Shown one piece after another: positions 12,501-18,500 of a DNA stretch of 64,000 nucleotides (position 1 is its first letter; every line of letters starts with the position of its first letter). The notes under the pieces are model-generated. The model had not been told where the DNA came from, did not search any database, and worked only from the letters and a program-made list of their open reading frames with translations. This DNA comes from Siphonodentalium dalli (taxonomy: Eukaryota > Mollusca > Scaphopoda > Gadilida > Siphonodentaliidae), in assembly GCA_032622095.1 (NCBI GenBank), contig CP136064.1, forward strand, positions 260,317,863 through 260,381,862, read 5' to 3'. The translations under genes and the position numbers were made by a program.

Positions 12501-15500
12501 GGGTATACCTTATCATTGATTACCGATTATTAATAATCACCCTGGGGTATACCTTATCATTGATTACCGATTATTAATAATCACACCGGGGTATACCTTA
12601 TCATTGATTACCGATTATTAATAATCACACCGGGGTATACCTTATCATTGATTACTGATTATTAATAATCACACCGGGGTATACCTTATCATTGATTACT
12701 GATTATTAATAATCACACCGGGGTATACCTTATCATTGATTACCGATTATTAATAATCACACCGGGGTATACCTTATCATTGATTACTGATTATTAATAA
12801 TCACACCGGAGTATACCTTATCATTGATTACTGATTATTAATAATCACACCGGGGTATACCTTATCATTGATTACCGATTATTAATAATCACACCGGGGT
12901 ATACCTTATCATTGATTACCGATTATTAATAATCACACCGGGGTATACCTTATCATTGATTACCGATTATTAATAATCACACCGGGGTATACCTTATCAT
13001 TGATTACCGATTATTAATAATCACACCGGGGTATACCTTATCATTGATTACCGATTATTAATAATCACACTGGGGTATACCTTATCATTGATTACTGATT
13101 ATTAATAATCACACCGGGGTATACCTTATCATTGATTACTGATTATTAATATTAACACCGGGGTATACCTTATCATTGATTACCGATTATTTCCACATAT
13201 AATCAGTAACTGAAGCTGAAGAGGTCACTCTCACCACAAAATGTGCTGAAGGGTACACAGGTTTTGAAAATATGCTGAAGGGTACACAGGTTTTGAAAAT
13301 GTGCTGAAGGGTACACAGGTTTTGAAATCTCGCTCTAAATGACGTTTAGTTTTTATGTCTGCCCTGATTTCTGTTAGATAATAATTGTTTACGTTCCAAT
13401 GAAAATTAAAATGAACTGAAAACAAATACTGCTGATGGGCACCAGACTTTCCTGTACACAGTTGAAGTAACGGCGTTAGTGCTGATCACAAACCCTGTAC
13501 CCTTCAGCACATTTTCAAAACTTTCAGTACTTTTTTGGATGAGAGTGACCCCTTCAAGATACCTCTAATTTTAATTTGAAATTAATTAATTTAAGTCGCA
13601 AAGCCATTGTCTTGTCATACGCCATGTCAAATTTCCCTCAGAATTTACTACGATGTTTGGGAATGATCATATGGATATGGTCGCGGTAATCTGGGATGAA
13701 GCATGAATGAAAGGAGTTAGTACACGAATCACTGATCATAGTCACTCGTAATCTGAATGTCTAGCAAATCGATGTTGTATGTAAGGCACCAAATACACAG
13801 ACAGAAACGCACTGCGTGTGAATGTGGTAAATAAAAAAATTTCCAGAGGAGATGAGGCCTAAGCAGAATGAGGTCCCCATAGGGTGAATTTAGTGATGCT
13901 AGCCCACTATGCAAGATAGCATCACTAAATTCACCCTCTGGGGACCTCATTCTCCAGATGACAGGCACACTAAACTCAGACTTGCTTGAATCAAAGGATT
14001 TTTACCACACTTATATTCATTATTCACATACTCAAATAAATTACAAATCATTTATTCAACATTGAAATGATGTGCGTGATTGGATTGGAAGTGAATCCAG
14101 TCAATAAGATGATAGTTATATCAGTTTTGATACTAAACCGTTAGGATATTGGCTCCCAGGCACCCGTTTAGTACAAATAGTAAAAGTCTTCGATAATCCC
14201 CAAGCAGAGTAAGAAGATACCATGCCATTAGACTTAATAAGCACAGAAGATGGTAATCTTAATATAACTAAGCTAAGACTGAAACAAAAGAGAAAATGGA
14301 AGAATTTTTGCACTTATTATAAACATGAGGAATGTTTAGTTGGAACCTGAGAGTAAATATAAACAGATGTTTTTAGCCGGCAAATAGTGTGTCTGTCATT
14401 TGCAGAATGAGGTCCCCAGAGGGTGAACTCAGTGCAAAATTCACCATCTGGGGACCTCATTCTGCAAATGACAGACACACTATTTTCAGGCTTGTTTTAG
14501 GTTGACATACCGTTTCCTTGGAGTAGCTCGCAGCCATTTGCCCACTTTTACACACAGTTGCTTTGTGGTAGATGTTATTTGATTTACAGATAGGGCAGAG
14601 ATCGATAAACTTCTCCACCACTGACCTTGGAATACATGCATATTCATTAGCAATCTGAAATGAATAATTAAATTAACATTGGGTTTTATAAACAAATAGA
14701 AAGTGAAGTTTGTGCTTAGCAGCTAAGATGATTGTTTCATGATATACTCGTAATAATGCTTGATTGTTTCATGATATACTCGTCATAATGCTTGTTATAA
14801 AGCAATCACAGTTGAAACAGTCCTCAAAATTGGCTTGACAATAAGCATTGCCCTGGGAAATGCCGTGTCAACATGTGGAATCTGCAATATCCTCCAATCA
14901 AATAGATGCTGGTCATATTGAGAAAGCATGGCTCCCACAGGTCAGATCTATTAAAGATGCACAATCCGATTCGATGGTCCTGTATCATCCAGTTACAACA
15001 AGGTAATTTCACCAAAAGATTATTTAATTATCCAAATTAGTTTATTACCAATAAATACGCACAATACCAAGCACAGTATCATATTTGCCTAAAAAAAAGT
15101 CATACACATGTAATATCATTTTATTCTTGGCAGTTTGGATGGTGAGGGAGTGTGGTTTACAACTTTCATATATGGTGATGCCTAGTTCAAACTGGAATTT
15201 CCCAACGTGTGTCATCACAAAACATCTAATTACATACACGGCATGTGTAGTCAGCATGGTGTTATATAGCATGTGTATTTGCATGAATATCTATGTATCA
15301 TAAGATACCTTAATTTTTGTTGATGGCAATAATATCGTTTTATCGTCTGAAAATAATTACGATCACCATGCAAAGGCACCGCATGACCTTGCATGATATC
15401 TCGTGATGCATCCACGCATGTCCGTATATATTTCTAGAAGTCAGTGGAATTTTTGCTAGGCTGACAACAATTCGAGGTGGAGAAAATTAGCAGACTTTCA

Positions 15501-18500
15501 AATCAAAACATTATAACTTTGAGCTATGAGTGGTGGGTTTAAGGTGTTAAATCGGATTATGCATCTCTAAATGAAATTCTAGGCAATCAAGGCTAATTTC
15601 AAAAATCTAAATTTTCAAGGCCCTGTACTCTGAAATCTCCAGGCAGTTTATTTGAATATTATTGTGTATCAAATGTGTAGAGAGCAGCAAATATTGCTGG
15701 AAATCAATGCATCCATGGCAAGACAAGTAGTTTACAGATCTTGAATAGTTATTTGTGACATTTAAAGATGGATTATCTCTTCCTAAATGCATTTTATATA
15801 GTTTTTGGGGTATAAAATAATAAATATGAGTGGAAGACACCTGTCCGGAAATGCTTCTATCATATAATATTGATTTTATATCAATATTTTCTTTGGTCGG
15901 CAAATTTCAGAATTATTGTATGTGAATAAATTTCCTGAAAGATTTTAGTTTAGGCCGATATAAAAATATTGCTAGATTATCATCCCCTCCTGACCCTATT
16001 TTTGTCCCTTCCCCAAATAATTTTATTCTGATTATTTTTATGTGAAATTTTGTTTCTCATGCTTTACTCTTCTTTGTATACTGAAGTGACCATAATAATC
16101 AGTTTCCTTTTATCAAATTTGGTAATTTGAAACAAGTTGTATTATATAAGGTAGGATATTGTTTGAATTTCTATAATTGACTATGACCATTTATGTTGGC
16201 AAAAATAAAATTAAAAAAATAAAATTCGCCCTCCCGCCCCAATTTTCCAAAAAAGTTGGATGATAATCTAGCAATTTATTTATATTGGCCTTAAGTACTA
16301 AAATTTAATTGGAATATATATAAATTATACAAGAGCATCACTAGGGCATGGCAAAATATGCCCGTGGTAATTTCAACAAAGTCCATAACGAGTAATCCAT
16401 ATTCCAAAATATAAAACAATAAATAAAGCTATCTCCCGGAAACCAAAATAATCGTCAAATTATAAGTCAACAAGGAAGAAAACTCCAGTTAAAATAGGCG
16501 GTCATAACCCATATTCAAACTTAACCTGTATTTTCATATGAGCAATTCATATGCCAAATGAGAAAACAATCTATACCGAAAAAATGGGTGGACCGAATCC
16601 AAATTTGAACTTGACCTGTATATTCATGTGGCTAATCTACATACAAAATTTAAGAACAGTCAGACAACTAAAACTAAAGTTTTCATCCGGAAACCAAAAT
16701 AATTGGCATATTCTAAGTTGACCAAGGACCATAACTCCGGCAACAATTCAGTGGTGGGCGGCAACCCAAATTATAACTTGACCTGTGTTTTCGGCTAGTA
16801 AACTCAGATACCAAATTTCATTTCATTCAGTTCAGATTTACTAAACTTATCATCCAGAAATGAAAAAAAGCGTACTGATGGAAGACGAACAGATGGACAA
16901 ACCAATAACATAATACATTCAATTCTTTTCTAAACCGGTGTATAAAAATCAGATTCACACTTGTGATGTTATATTCTTCAAAATGCACCCTGAAATTTCC
17001 AATGCCCTTATATAATAACTAATTAACAACCAACATGAGGACCTTTTCTATGCACCTAATTGCATTGATCAACTGCGTCGAATAATATGTCAAAATTTAA
17101 TACAATGACCTGGGCGCGAAAAGCTATATATGGTCAGCCTAGACTTCAGTTATCGTGCATAGTAATAATTTCTCAATGCCTTATATAATAACTAACTAAC
17201 TCACTACCGAAATAAGGATCTATGCTATGCACCGGCGTCTAGCGCCAATTCGTTTTGAGATTCGATTCGATATCGACATGAGCCTCCCAATTTATATCAA
17301 ATTTAGAATCTGCGGAGAAGTGCTGGTTCGTAGGGCCTTATAGAGTAAGATATTTACCAGGAGGATTCACTCTAATTCTTGTGTGACAGGCACAAAAGCC
17401 TTGAAATAGTGTATCTGACATTTGCAGAATGAGGTCCCCAGAGGTTAATTTAGTGCAGCAGGCTAGCATCACCAAATTCACGCTCTGGGAACCTCATTCT
17501 GTTGGGGGCTTCAACTGCTATGGGAGTCCCAGGATCATATTGAAGTTCCCAAGCTGAAGTTGGTGATGTTCATCCGTTAGTCACTCGATTATGCATTTTA
17601 TCTTCTGCAGATTAGGGGATATAGAAACTGAACAGAACAGCAAAGTAACTAAAAACAATGTTAATTTGAGACTACAGATACTTCCCAGAAGATGAGGCCT
17701 AAGCAGACTGAGGTCCCCAGAGGAATTTAGTGATACTAGCCCACTGTGTGGGGTAGTTTCAATAAATTCACCCTCTGGGGACCTCATTCTGCAAATGATT
17801 GACACACTATTTCAAGGCTAGTGTTAGTACAACATTAATGTGCTAGTGTTAGTACAACATAATGTTTCAGGAACCATGAATACATCTTTGTTATTTTGCT
17901 TTCAACAATATTTTACCTCTTTGAGCATTCTCTTGGATCCTTTGTGACAATCTGGAAGCAAGTGGCTGGCTTTCAGTATTGGGTAGAAGTCCTCAGCACA
18001 TACAACTTTCTTCAAGTCTTCATCTTTAATCTTTTTAGATTTCTGAAAAGTTGTTACAAGAAACATTTAATTAAATGATGATGATTGTTTATTTGTATAA
18101 TATTTACAAGCTTATGACAATGGTGATAATAAACAAAACAAAAATGATATAATAGAGGAGTGGCATGAAGCATGTTTCACCCATATCGCATCCCATTTTT
18201 TTTCAATGCAGCGCTGTAGCGGCTGCAGCAGTGCTCTGGAGGGTTTTGAATCTATTTTTTTACAGGTAGAAATGAAGCATGTTTCACCCATATCGTGACC
18301 CATTTGTTTTTCAATTCAGCGCTGTAGCGGCTGCAGCAGTGCTCTGGGGGGGGGGGGGGGGGACTTAGAGCTTCAACAGGTAGAAGTGAAGCATGTTTCA
18401 CCCATATCGCGACCCATTTTATTTCGATGTATAGCGCTATGAATTCACATAAATATTTTCCTCATAAGTTTAATGGTGCAATTGTAGCGGCGATAAATTT

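Noticed and set aside
12317-13193. Regularly spaced repeats resembling a CRISPR array
   Set aside because: The repeats are directly adjacent with no unique spacers, no cas genes are present and the context is eukaryotic.
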